The notes under the pieces: generated by a model
What the model was told of the DNA's origin: nothing
What the model saw: only the letters and a program-made list of their open reading frames with translations
Database searches by the model: none
In this document: one piece after another, positions 10,301-17,499 of the stretch
Position numbering within the stretch: the stretch's first letter is position 1
Layout: every line of letters begins with the position of its first letter
Position numbers and translations under genes: made by a program
Source: Bacteroidota bacterium
Lineage (GTDB): Bacteria; Bacteroidota; Bacteroidia; Chitinophagales; Chitinophagaceae
Direction of reading: 5' to 3'
Assembly: GCA_018267575.1 (NCBI GenBank)
Contig: JAFDYF010000069.1
Coordinates: 62,001-126,000 of the forward strand
Length of the DNA stretch: 64,000 nucleotides

Positions 10301-10986
10301 CCGATATTGGCACTTATGGAAAAGTAGTGGGTGGGGGTATATCCATTGGCGTTATTGCAGGTAAAAAATATCTGATGGATGCTTTGGATGGTGGTTTTTG
10401 GCAGTATGGGGATAATTCGATCCCAGAAGCTGGCGTAACCTATTTCGCAGGCACTTTTGTGAGGCACCCTTTAGCATTGGCAGCAGCCAAAGCTTCTCTT
10501 GAGTATATGAAAGAAAAAGGCCCGGCGTTGCAGCAAAGTATCAACGATAAGTCCAAGAAGCTGGCAGATGTTTTAAATGCCTTTTGTTTAAAAAACAATC
10601 TTCCTTTTTTTATTGCTCAGTTTGGGTCTCTTTGGAAAATTAAGTTCAAGGAAGATATTCCTTATAGTGAATTATTATTTGTGCTGATGCGGGAAAAGGG
10701 TATCCATATTTTAGATGGTTTTCCCTGTTTTATGACAGAAGCACACAGCAATCAGGATATCAATCTTATTATTAGTAAATTTGAGGAAAGTGTAAACGAG
10801 ATGCTGGAGGCTGGCTTTTTTTCTTCGCCGGCACAAAGTAAAGAAACCGGTCAATCCGTAACAAAAAATGCATCCATGATGGAGCCACCTATCGAAGGGG
10901 CAAGACTTGGTAAAGACAAAGACGGTAACCCTGCTTGGTTTATTACGGACCCAGCAAGGCCAGGAAAATATTTGCAAGTAAAATAA
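4357..10986 (+). CDS. hybrid NRPS-PKS: A-PCP-KS-AT-ACP-aminotransferase
   Basis: This 2209-residue assembly-line protein starts at GTG 4357 or ATG 4363. Adenylation domain: about 15-515, with YTSGSTGKPKG near 164. PCP: Ser562 in GGNS. Ketosynthase: about 617-1050, with complete Cys788, His924 and His963. Acyltransferase: about 1140-1440, with Ser1234 in GHSIGE and HAFH at 1330-1333, the malonyl-CoA signature. ACP: Ser1561 in GFDS. Class III PLP aminotransferase: about 1720-2150, with Lys1989. By eye against GrsA, the A-domain code reads DGTKVGEVGK, close to Asn/Asp codes (DLTKxGExGK). There is no KR, DH or ER domain. The module should load an amino acid, add C2 and convert the beta-ketone to an amine, as in mycosubtilin-type modules. 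The C-terminal tail (GNPAWFITDPARPGKYLQVK) may be a linker or docking segment to protein 2, which starts 12 bp downstream. Confidence 0.9.
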   Translation: MDMNDQVLTSWPREKNIVEIFTNQVNKTPDRVAVLYKGQKLSYRELNEKSNQLARFLIAKKVKRETLIPICIDRSLEMIIGILGILKAGAAYVPIDPEYPDDRIGYMLDDINASLLLSTSQYKTKLSPIRNIKVLELDKDWKDISQHGKENLDSFPQPQDLAYVIYTSGSTGKPKGVMIEHHSLMCYLTNSKARYINDETNGSGTFFHLSYSFDGSVTSLFMPFLWGNSIVLQASGAHEIFGKEYFENNAPYDFIKLTPAHMPLLQMAVKGKLENITKRLVLGGEALKWGHIKYLVEEGSDIEIVNEYGPTEATVGCCVFRFHTVPKDKKDIIPIGKPLENVSLYILDQNLQPVTGQDAGELFISGAQLARGYLNKPELTAEKFVPNPFAKEPGARMYKTGDIVRWLPDGNIEYLGRQDDQVKIRGFRIELGEVENALQECPGIEQSVVLAKEDASGEKNLYAYVVAKGVYNKSSTIGFLKAKLPEYMMPNRIISVSAMPLTSNGKIDKKALLEIDPYQFSGNEYVSARNQTEAAITPIFEKLLQLEKFGVNNNFFEFGGNSILAIKAVALLKEKGFDLPITKLYQYPTISGIAKYLDGGTKAKPTKKNKHLSSSSGDIAVIGMSGRFPGANSIEELWGVLSEGKETISFFTKEELDPFLPKSTIDDPDYVKARGIIDGADKFDAAFFKMSPRTAEVMDPQHRIFLEISWEALEKSGHLPETYDGAIGVFAGTGNNTYFLNNVQDHKQLMETIGVFNVMIFNEKDYIASRTAYEINLKGPAVSVHSACSTSLLAIAQAVQSIRNGQCDIALAGGASVTVPIKSGHIYQEGAMLSRDGHCRSFDAEAGGTVFSDGAGVVLLKRREEAEMDGDTIYAIIKGVGVNNDGGGKGSFTAPSTEGQAGAISMAIENSGISPATISYVETHGTATPIGDPIEIEGLKMAFGDQPQKQYCAIGSIKSNMGHLTAAAGVAGFIKTVLSLHYKKLLPSINFNKPNPNIDFENSPFFVNTSFKDWQVNGPRRAGVSSFGVGGTNVHVIVEEFENKKHETSGSRPFQLINWSAKTSTSRDAYAKKLAHYLKVNSDINIADVAFSLQTMRKDFNARRFLIASNNNELLEKLRANPIPASETLELKENLDEIVFSFPGQGAQYLNMGIDLYKNEEVFRQAVDDCANILLDILDFDIRGIIYPKDDGAKAQENINNTFYTQPAIFVIEYATAKLWMSWGIKPSAFIGHSIGEFVAAHLAGVFNLEDGLKLIATRGRMMSELPRGSMLAVRADYDQIKSLLSPDLSLAVVNSPGSSVIAGPQPSIAELSKKLSAANISSKQLATSHAFHSSMMDPIVAPFETVVKSVKLNLPLVPIVSTVTGKWMTDAEATNPAYWASHLRSTVRFADAVKTLFENDQWLVLETGPKNVTASLIRQQTKKGTVAISSLDPIEGQSEYYSILKALGQLWLYAVPIDWAAFYANEKRTRLQIPTYAFDHKVLWVDPIIKNQQAQTIVPINHQKIDFLPTENNNDNASQNNTMRKDVLIKKIKEVLENASGIEMESVTTDMNFIEMGFDSLLLTQVALNLKKEFKLPITFRQLNEEYSTLDALSGFLDANLPQESFKQSPSQSVQVVSQPSNMNLQSSPVVNDSTIGLISQQILLLSQQIALMQGNNTGAVSNMSVPQPVSVAVTPKKNTELEVTAEELVELKKPFGATAKIERSVTELSPKQKAFVENLSKRYIAKTKASKDYTQEHRAYTADPRVVSGFRPATKELVYSIVANKSKGCHIWDLDGNEYVDALNGFGSNFFGYQPDFIVNAIRTQMDKGYEIGPQHELAGPVSKLICEFTGFDRVGLCNTGSEAVLGAMRIARTVTGRSIIVAFSGSYHGIVDEVIVRGTKKMKSFPAAPGIMPEAVQNMLILDYGTEESLRIIRERADEIAAVLVEPVQSRRPEFQPVGFLKELRKITETAGTVLVFDEVISGFRMHPGGAQALFGIKADIGTYGKVVGGGISIGVIAGKKYLMDALDGGFWQYGDNSIPEAGVTYFAGTFVRHPLALAAAKASLEYMKEKGPALQQSINDKSKKLADVLNAFCLKNNLPFFIAQFGSLWKIKFKEDIPYSELLFVLMREKGIHILDGFPCFMTEAHSNQDINLIISKFEESVNEMLEAGFFSSPAQSKETGQSVTKNASMMEPPIEGARLGKDKDGNPAWFITDPARPGKYLQVK

Positions 10987-10998
10987 AAGTTCTAGAAA

Positions 10999-13900
10999 TT
11001 GAGTGCCATAGATTCAAATACCCATTTAGTACCTGTTGATTTTGACCCATTTCAGGAGTCAGAAATAAGCCAAATTGTTAGGACCATTGAGCCACAATTG
11101 GAGATATGGGCTTCCTGCATGATTGGGGGAGACGATGCCAACCGCTCCTATAATGAGTCAATCTCATTGTTGCTTTCTGGTTCGTTCAATCTGAAGGCCA
11201 TGAAGCAATCCTTGCGGTCTCTTATTGAACGGCATGATGCATTGAGGTCTTCGTTCAGTGCTGATGGCAGAACTATTTGTATTTATCAGTCACTGGATCC
11301 AAAAATTTTCTTTGAAGATATTTCAGGCAAAAATGAGGTTGAGCAAAAAGATTATTTAACCGAGTTCTCCAAAAAAGACGCGATCACTGTTTTTGATCTT
11401 TTGAATGGTCCTCTTTTTAGGTTGGCGATTTTCAAGCTTTCTGATCAGAAACATTATGTAACCATTACCGCCCACCATATTATTTGTGATGGTTGGTCTT
11501 TTGGGGTAATTATTGAAGATCTTAGTAAATTATATGCAGCTTATGTAAAAGGGCTAAAACCCAATCTGCCGCCAGCAGTCCAATTTGCCGAGTACTCGGC
11601 TGAGCAAGCTGCTTTTGAAAAAACGGAAGAATTTAAAAAAGCGGAACAATATTGGATCAATAAATATTCCGGTAAGCTCCCTGTTTTAAATATTCCAACA
11701 GATTTTCCACGTCCTACCGAGCGAAGCTATAAAAGCCATCGGGATGATTTTTCGTTGGACATGGAATTGGTTTCGGCCATTAAAAAACTGGGTGCCAAAT
11801 CTGGTTGCAGCCTCATCACCACATTGATTGCTGCATTGGAAGTTTATTTGTATCGATTGACAGGTCAATCTGACGTTGTCGTCGGTGTGCCCGCGTCAGG
11901 ACAGGCGGCCACAGGCAATTTATCTTTGGTTGGGCATTGCGTGAACTTTTTATTATTGAGAAGCCAACCTGATGCAGATCTGAGTTTTTTGGAATACCTA
12001 AAACATAGAAAGCCACAAATCCTCGAGGATTATGATCATCAACAAATGACATTCGGGGGGCTATTAAAAAAGCTGGATTTCGCCAGGGATCCATCCAGGG
12101 TGCCATTGGCCCCATTGGCATTTAATATCGACATGGGAATGGATGCGGGTGTCCATTTTGAAGGGCTTGAACATAAAGTGATTTCCAACCCTCGAGAATT
12201 TGAAAGTTTTGAGCTATTTATAAATGTCACAGGTACCGAACAGTCCTTTGTGCTGGAATGGTCATACAATACACATTTATTCAAACCCGAAACCATTCGG
12301 TCCATGATGGATAGGTTTGAGTTGTTGTTGAGGTCAATTATTAATGACCCCACTAAAAAAATGGGGTCTCTGGAATTTTTATCAAAGACTGAATATGAAC
12401 TGCTTGCCAATTTCAATAACACATTAACAAACTATCCCGCCGAAAAAACAATTGTTGACCTGTTTCAAGAACAGGTTTTAAAATCATCCAAGCAGGTAGC
12501 GCTTCGTTTAGGGAATAAAACGCTTACTTATACTGAACTCAACGAACAGTCCAATCAATTGGCTAATCATCTTATACAGAAGGGTGTGGTCAATGGTGAT
12601 AATGTAGGGTTGATCGCGACTAGGGATTTCAATATGATTATTGGGATGTACGCGATCATGAAAATAGGGGCAGCCTATGTGCCTATCGATCCAGAGTATC
12701 CTTTGGATAGACAAAGTTATATCGTTAAACAATCCTCCGTGAACTTTGTGATTGGCGATGACGATTATGAACTGAAAACCTTTGTGGAGCCCGGTCGTTT
12801 CATCGAAATGAAATCCGTATTGCTCAGTTCCTATAACAAAGAGAATATCAATGCCAAAATCGATAGTAAGCAACTTGCCTACACTATTTACACCTCTGGT
12901 TCTACCGGACGACCCAAAGGGGTGATGATTGAGCACCATTCTGCAGTAAATCTGATACTTTGGGTAAACAATACTTTTGCCGTTGGGACCGAAGACCGTT
13001 TATTGTTCATTACTTCCATGTGTTTTGACCTTTCTGTTTATGACATATTTGGGATACTCTCTGCTGGAGGAACGGTTGTAATTGCAAGAAAAGACGAAGT
13101 TCAAGACGTTGTGAAACTACAAGAGCTCTTATTAAAGTATAATATCACTTTCTGGGATTCTGTTCCAACTACCATGGATTATCTCGTAAAGGATTTGGAA
13201 ACGAATAAACGAAGCTATGTCCAAAAAAGTTTAAAAACCGTTTTCTTCAGCGGCGACTGGATTCCTGTTAGTCTTCCAGAACGGGTTAAGAAATATTTCC
13301 CCAACGCGAATGTTATTAGCCTTGGTGGGGCCACGGAAGGAACGGTTTGGTCCAATTATTTTCCGGTTGAAAAAGTTGGAAATGATTGGGCCAGCATACC
13401 CTACGGCCGACCCATTCAGAATAATTTTTTCTATATCCTGAACGAACAACTGCAGCCGGTTCCATTGGGAGTGGTTGGTGAATTGTATATAGGAGGGGTT
13501 GGGGTTGCACGGGGCTATGCCAATGACCCAGAGAAAACGAATTATGCATTTGTAAAAGACCCTTTCAACGATAAGGCAGGAGGAATGATGTACCGTACTG
13601 GCGATTTGGGCAGAATGTTGCCCAATATGAACATGGAGTTTATTGGTAGAAAAGATGACCAGGTTAAAATACGGGGCTTTAGGATAGAATTGGGTGAAAT
13701 TGAAAATGTGTTACAACAATTCCCTGGCATCATGCATTGCGCGGTTGTCGCCAAGGACGATGGTAAGGGAAACAAAAGGCTTATTGGTTATGTAGTGGTA
13801 GAAAATGAGTTCGACAAAAAGAAGGTGATAGCCCATCTCGAGTCCAAATTGCCAGAATATATGGTCCCAGCACTGTTTATGCAAGTGCCTAATATCCCAC

Positions 13901-15093
13901 TGACATCGAACGGTAAGGTGGATAAAAAATCACTACCAGATCCTGAACAGATTCCTGAAGAAGAAAAAAAGCCATACTTGGCACCAAGAAATGAAAAGGA
14001 AAAATTGGTCGCTGAAATTTTCGCAAAGGCATTGGGGCTGGGTAAGGTTGGTATTAACGAAGACTTTTTTGAATTGGGCGGCCACTCGTTGGTGGCTATT
14101 CAAGTGATGCGGGGCTTAGAAGAAAAAACGGGCCAGCGAATACCCATAACCTATCTATTTGAAGCCCCCACTGTAGAAAAGCTAAGCTTATTATTGGCTG
14201 ACCATGAGGTAAAAGAGATAGCTTGGAAATCTTTAGTGCCAATTAAACCGGAAGGCACAAAGCCCCTTTTATATATTGTACATGGCACTGGTTTAACAGT
14301 GTTGGTCTTTAATTCTCTTGCTAAAAGTATGGATTCCGATCAACCAGTTTATGGGTTACAGGCTAGAGGTCTTAATGGTGAAGATCCATTCGAAACTATT
14401 GAGGAACTGGCCAGCTATTATATATCCGAAATACTTGAAAAAAACCCAAATGGGCCTTATTGTCTGGCGGGATATTCTTTCGGTGGGTTTGTTGCTTTTG
14501 AGATTGCCAGGCAGCTCAAGGCATTGGGTAAAGAAGTAATTATGGTGGCGATCTTTGATACCAATGCAGACAATTCAGATAATTTTATTACCCCCGCAGC
14601 TAAAATCAAGAAGAAATTTTTAAGACAATTCTCTAAAGCCAAGTTTATTTTAAGGGGACTTAGTAAGCATCCGATCTCAACAATGAACTATCAACTTTTC
14701 TACTTTAAAAAAAGAGTCAGGTCTATCATTGAAAAATTAGGTTTAATAGGCCGCCTTGCACAAGAAGAGGAGGAGCTTTCTATTTATGCAAACCGCATCA
14801 ATGAAGCGCATGACCGGGCAATGGCCAATTATAAAATGGCACCCTATGATGGTACCGTTGATTTGTTTAGAGTAGACACCCGCTTGTATTATATAGACGA
14901 TCCTATTTATCTTGGTTGGAAACCTTATGCATTGAAAGGGTTGAATATTTATGAGATCCCGGGCGACCACAAGACTTTTTTGCTTTATCCTAATTATATT
15001 GAGTTTGCCAAAATGCTTCAGGAATGTATTGATCAACGCTTGGCAGAAGCAGGGTTGGGAAAAATTGGGAAAAACATGTTAAAAGCCGTTTAG
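10999..15093 (+). CDS. NRPS module: C-A-PCP-thioesterase
   Basis: The protein has 1364 residues. The start must be TTG 10999: an in-frame TAG lies at 10993, and the next in-frame ATG falls inside the condensation domain. Condensation domain: about 30-450, with HHIICDG at 159-165, so a normal amide-forming domain rather than a cyclase. Adenylation domain: about 480-980, with YTSGSTGRPKG near 631. PCP: Ser1030 in GGHS. Type I thioesterase: about 1085-1350, with Ser1160 in GYSFGG, probable Asp1187 and His1324. By eye the specificity code reads DLYDFSLVWK, closest to cysteine codes (DLYNLSLIWK) but with Asp instead of Asn at position 278. The terminal thioesterase implies that the product leaves after only two amino acids and one malonyl unit. 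Confidence 0.9.
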   Translation: MSAIDSNTHLVPVDFDPFQESEISQIVRTIEPQLEIWASCMIGGDDANRSYNESISLLLSGSFNLKAMKQSLRSLIERHDALRSSFSADGRTICIYQSLDPKIFFEDISGKNEVEQKDYLTEFSKKDAITVFDLLNGPLFRLAIFKLSDQKHYVTITAHHIICDGWSFGVIIEDLSKLYAAYVKGLKPNLPPAVQFAEYSAEQAAFEKTEEFKKAEQYWINKYSGKLPVLNIPTDFPRPTERSYKSHRDDFSLDMELVSAIKKLGAKSGCSLITTLIAALEVYLYRLTGQSDVVVGVPASGQAATGNLSLVGHCVNFLLLRSQPDADLSFLEYLKHRKPQILEDYDHQQMTFGGLLKKLDFARDPSRVPLAPLAFNIDMGMDAGVHFEGLEHKVISNPREFESFELFINVTGTEQSFVLEWSYNTHLFKPETIRSMMDRFELLLRSIINDPTKKMGSLEFLSKTEYELLANFNNTLTNYPAEKTIVDLFQEQVLKSSKQVALRLGNKTLTYTELNEQSNQLANHLIQKGVVNGDNVGLIATRDFNMIIGMYAIMKIGAAYVPIDPEYPLDRQSYIVKQSSVNFVIGDDDYELKTFVEPGRFIEMKSVLLSSYNKENINAKIDSKQLAYTIYTSGSTGRPKGVMIEHHSAVNLILWVNNTFAVGTEDRLLFITSMCFDLSVYDIFGILSAGGTVVIARKDEVQDVVKLQELLLKYNITFWDSVPTTMDYLVKDLETNKRSYVQKSLKTVFFSGDWIPVSLPERVKKYFPNANVISLGGATEGTVWSNYFPVEKVGNDWASIPYGRPIQNNFFYILNEQLQPVPLGVVGELYIGGVGVARGYANDPEKTNYAFVKDPFNDKAGGMMYRTGDLGRMLPNMNMEFIGRKDDQVKIRGFRIELGEIENVLQQFPGIMHCAVVAKDDGKGNKRLIGYVVVENEFDKKKVIAHLESKLPEYMVPALFMQVPNIPLTSNGKVDKKSLPDPEQIPEEEKKPYLAPRNEKEKLVAEIFAKALGLGKVGINEDFFELGGHSLVAIQVMRGLEEKTGQRIPITYLFEAPTVEKLSLLLADHEVKEIAWKSLVPIKPEGTKPLLYIVHGTGLTVLVFNSLAKSMDSDQPVYGLQARGLNGEDPFETIEELASYYISEILEKNPNGPYCLAGYSFGGFVAFEIARQLKALGKEVIMVAIFDTNADNSDNFITPAAKIKKKFLRQFSKAKFILRGLSKHPISTMNYQLFYFKKRVRSIIEKLGLIGRLAQEEEELSIYANRINEAHDRAMANYKMAPYDGTVDLFRVDTRLYYIDDPIYLGWKPYALKGLNIYEIPGDHKTFLLYPNYIEFAKMLQECIDQRLAEAGLGKIGKNMLKAV

Positions 15094-15095
15094 GC

Positions 15096-15863
15096 ATGCC
15101 TCTAGTTACTTACAATCAAATCCAGCATCTAAATTGTGATGATGCTCATGGTGGATACACTACAGAAAGCATCTCTGGCTGTATTGATATATGGGCAATA
15201 CCCATTTCTTCCAACCTGCATTTAATTGAAACTTTCAAGAAGGTACTTCCCAAGAAAGAACTGGAAAGATCACTACGTTACCATCAGGAAAAAGACCGCC
15301 AACAGTTTTTGGTAAACAGGATTGTGCTTCGGCTTTTGTTGGCTACCTACACAAAATCGGAACCGGAATGTCTAGTGATTGGCTTTGGTAATAACAAAAA
15401 ACCTTTTTTGGTCAACAATAAACTGCCGCATACCCATTTTAATATTTCACATTCACATGATTTGATATTAATGGCATTTTCGAAAATGGAACTGGGCATT
15501 GATATAGAGTGGATGGATAAATCATTTTCATATCAAGACTTATTGGGCCAAAATTTCAGCAAGGATGAAATTAATTTTATTAAAATGGGTCAGGACATAT
15601 CTAGTAATTTCTATTTATTATGGACTAGAAAGGAAGCTGTTCTAAAAGCCACCTCTTACGGATTAAATGATACTTTATCATTAGTGCCTTCATTGGATGG
15701 CGCTCATTCGATTTCATCAGGTTATATCAACTCAGACGAGAATTGGAAGGTATCCAGTTTCCAGATTGCTGAAAATTATATGGGTAGCATTGCCTATAAT
15801 GAAAAAATAAAAAATATACGGTTTAGGCAATTTAATAATCTTGCAATGGAGAGATTGATTTGA
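15096..15863 (+). CDS. 4'-phosphopantetheinyl transferase, Sfp type
   Basis: This 255-residue enzyme moves the phosphopantetheine arm of CoA onto the conserved serines of the three carrier domains encoded just upstream. The family signatures are LGIDIEW near residues 132-138 (Mg2+ and CoA binding) and WTRKEAVLKA near 176-185. The length fits the Sfp/Gsp class rather than the shorter AcpS class. The gene begins 2 bp after the NRPS stop codon and surely belongs to the same operon. Having its own activating enzyme makes the three-gene cluster self-sufficient and easy to transfer. The next gene is convergent, 22 bp away. Confidence 0.88.
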   Translation: MPLVTYNQIQHLNCDDAHGGYTTESISGCIDIWAIPISSNLHLIETFKKVLPKKELERSLRYHQEKDRQQFLVNRIVLRLLLATYTKSEPECLVIGFGNNKKPFLVNNKLPHTHFNISHSHDLILMAFSKMELGIDIEWMDKSFSYQDLLGQNFSKDEINFIKMGQDISSNFYLLWTRKEAVLKATSYGLNDTLSLVPSLDGAHSISSGYINSDENWKVSSFQIAENYMGSIAYNEKIKNIRFRQFNNLAMERLI

Positions 15864-15885
15864 TTGTGTGAGTTTGGAAAAAATT

Positions 15886-17475
15886 TCATGATTTAGGTTC
15901 TCTTCGCCAAACCGATTTTCCATCTACAAATGTTTCTTCTACTTTGATTGTAGTGAGTGATTCTGTAGCTATGGAAGTAGGGTCTTTGTCAAGTAGTATA
16001 AAGTCTGCCAGTTGCCCTTCTTTAATTGATCCTATTTGCGGTGTATTACCAATTTTGGCTGCATTGATTGTATATGCTCTCATAGCTTCTTCTATGGAAA
16101 TGCTTTCGTTTGCCGCGATTATTTCTCCTTCGTTATTTTTTCTAGTGATTGCCGCTTCCGCCCCTTTCAATGGGTTGAAATCCCTGACCACAGGAGCATC
16201 CGAAGATAGTGCGGTCAATATTCCATGAGCCAAAATTGTTTTTATCGGGTAACAATGGTTTAGATAATCCTCGTCGAGGTATTTGATAAAATTTTTTCCC
16301 AGTTCACTGATAAAGATACTTTGCATGGAAGCTGCAATATGATGTTCTGCCATATCGATAAGATTCTTTTCTTCAGGCAAACCCAAATGCTCAATCCTTT
16401 TGGTGTGGTCTGGAAAAAATTCATGAAGCTCTTTAAAGATGTCGATCACAAATTCAATAGCGGCATCGCCAATGGCATGGGTGGCAATACCCAAACCTTT
16501 TTCCATAGCAGATTTGGATAGTTGCAGGTATTGTTCCTTTTTTAACCTTAACACTCCCTGCTCATTGCTGTTTTTATAATGCCTTTTTAAAGCAGATGTT
16601 TTACCACTCAACCCACCGTCACTAAAAAATTTTACAGTATTTACATTTAAAAAATCGGAGGAATATTTTTCGGGGATGGGGTAGGGTTGATCACTCCCAT
16701 CAGGCAAAATAATGGGCATGGCATTCAACCGAAAACCCAATTCGTTTGCATGCTGCATTTCATAATACGCTTCCAGCAATAAAGGATCTACGGCTGGGTC
16801 TGTAGCAGCAGTAATACCATAGCTATACATTTCATCCCTAGCTGCTTTTACCATCTGTTTTAATTCCGCTTTAGTGTAAGCAGGAATATGGGGTGTTATT
16901 AAACCGAGAGCTGTTTCTGTAAATATCCCGTTCGGTTGCCCATTACCGTTGGTTAGCATTTCACCCCCAGCGGGCACTTTTGTACTTGCCGATATATGAC
17001 AAAGATCCAACGCTTTTGTATTTGCCACGGCAATATGCGCACAGGTTCGGATTACATATACAGGCTTGTCCTTGATTACTTTGTCAAGGTCTTCTCTTGT
17101 TGGCATCTTACCCTCTTTCCATCCTGCTTCGTTAAACCCGCGTGCAGTGATCCATGCCACATCCGGATAAAGTTTAGAATACTCTTCTAACATCGAAAGC
17201 ATTTCATCCAGACTTTTAGCAGCACGCACGTCCAACATAAAGGTTTTTAAATTGCCCACCTTCCATATATGGATATGGCTGTCGTTGAAACCTGGCATTA
17301 GTGTTTTGCCACCTGCATTGATGATTTGCGTATTGGGTTGAATAAGTGTTTGAAATTCTTCAAACCTGCCTATGGCTTTAATACGGTTGTCATGGACTGC
17401 AATCGCATCGCTACCTTTCTTGAATCCTTCATGAAAGGAAAGTATATGGGTATTATGGATAATCAGCGTTGACAA
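15886..17475 (-). CDS. YtcJ-like metal-dependent amidohydrolase
   Basis: This 529-residue protein belongs to the amidohydrolase superfamily, YtcJ branch. It shows the HxH metal site in MPGFNDSHIHIW near residue 68, a KFFSDGGLSG segment, a HAIGDAAIEF histidine and SSDAPV with the final aspartate. Such enzymes hydrolyse amide or similar bonds, but the substrate is unknown. The start is TTG 17475: an in-frame TAA lies four codons upstream and no ATG intervenes. There is no signal peptide, so it should be cytosolic. It is the last gene of the minus-strand amine-catabolism unit, 24 bp after a class III aminotransferase, so an N-acylated amine or amino-acid amide is a plausible substrate. Confidence 0.75.
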   Translation of the reverse strand: MSTLIIHNTHILSFHEGFKKGSDAIAVHDNRIKAIGRFEEFQTLIQPNTQIINAGGKTLMPGFNDSHIHIWKVGNLKTFMLDVRAAKSLDEMLSMLEEYSKLYPDVAWITARGFNEAGWKEGKMPTREDLDKVIKDKPVYVIRTCAHIAVANTKALDLCHISASTKVPAGGEMLTNGNGQPNGIFTETALGLITPHIPAYTKAELKQMVKAARDEMYSYGITAATDPAVDPLLLEAYYEMQHANELGFRLNAMPIILPDGSDQPYPIPEKYSSDFLNVNTVKFFSDGGLSGKTSALKRHYKNSNEQGVLRLKKEQYLQLSKSAMEKGLGIATHAIGDAAIEFVIDIFKELHEFFPDHTKRIEHLGLPEEKNLIDMAEHHIAASMQSIFISELGKNFIKYLDEDYLNHCYPIKTILAHGILTALSSDAPVVRDFNPLKGAEAAITRKNNEGEIIAANESISIEEAMRAYTINAAKIGNTPQIGSIKEGQLADFILLDKDPTSIATESLTTIKVEETFVDGKSVWRREPKS

Positions 17476-17499
17476 TAGTTGTTTTTAAGAAGGGGGTAA

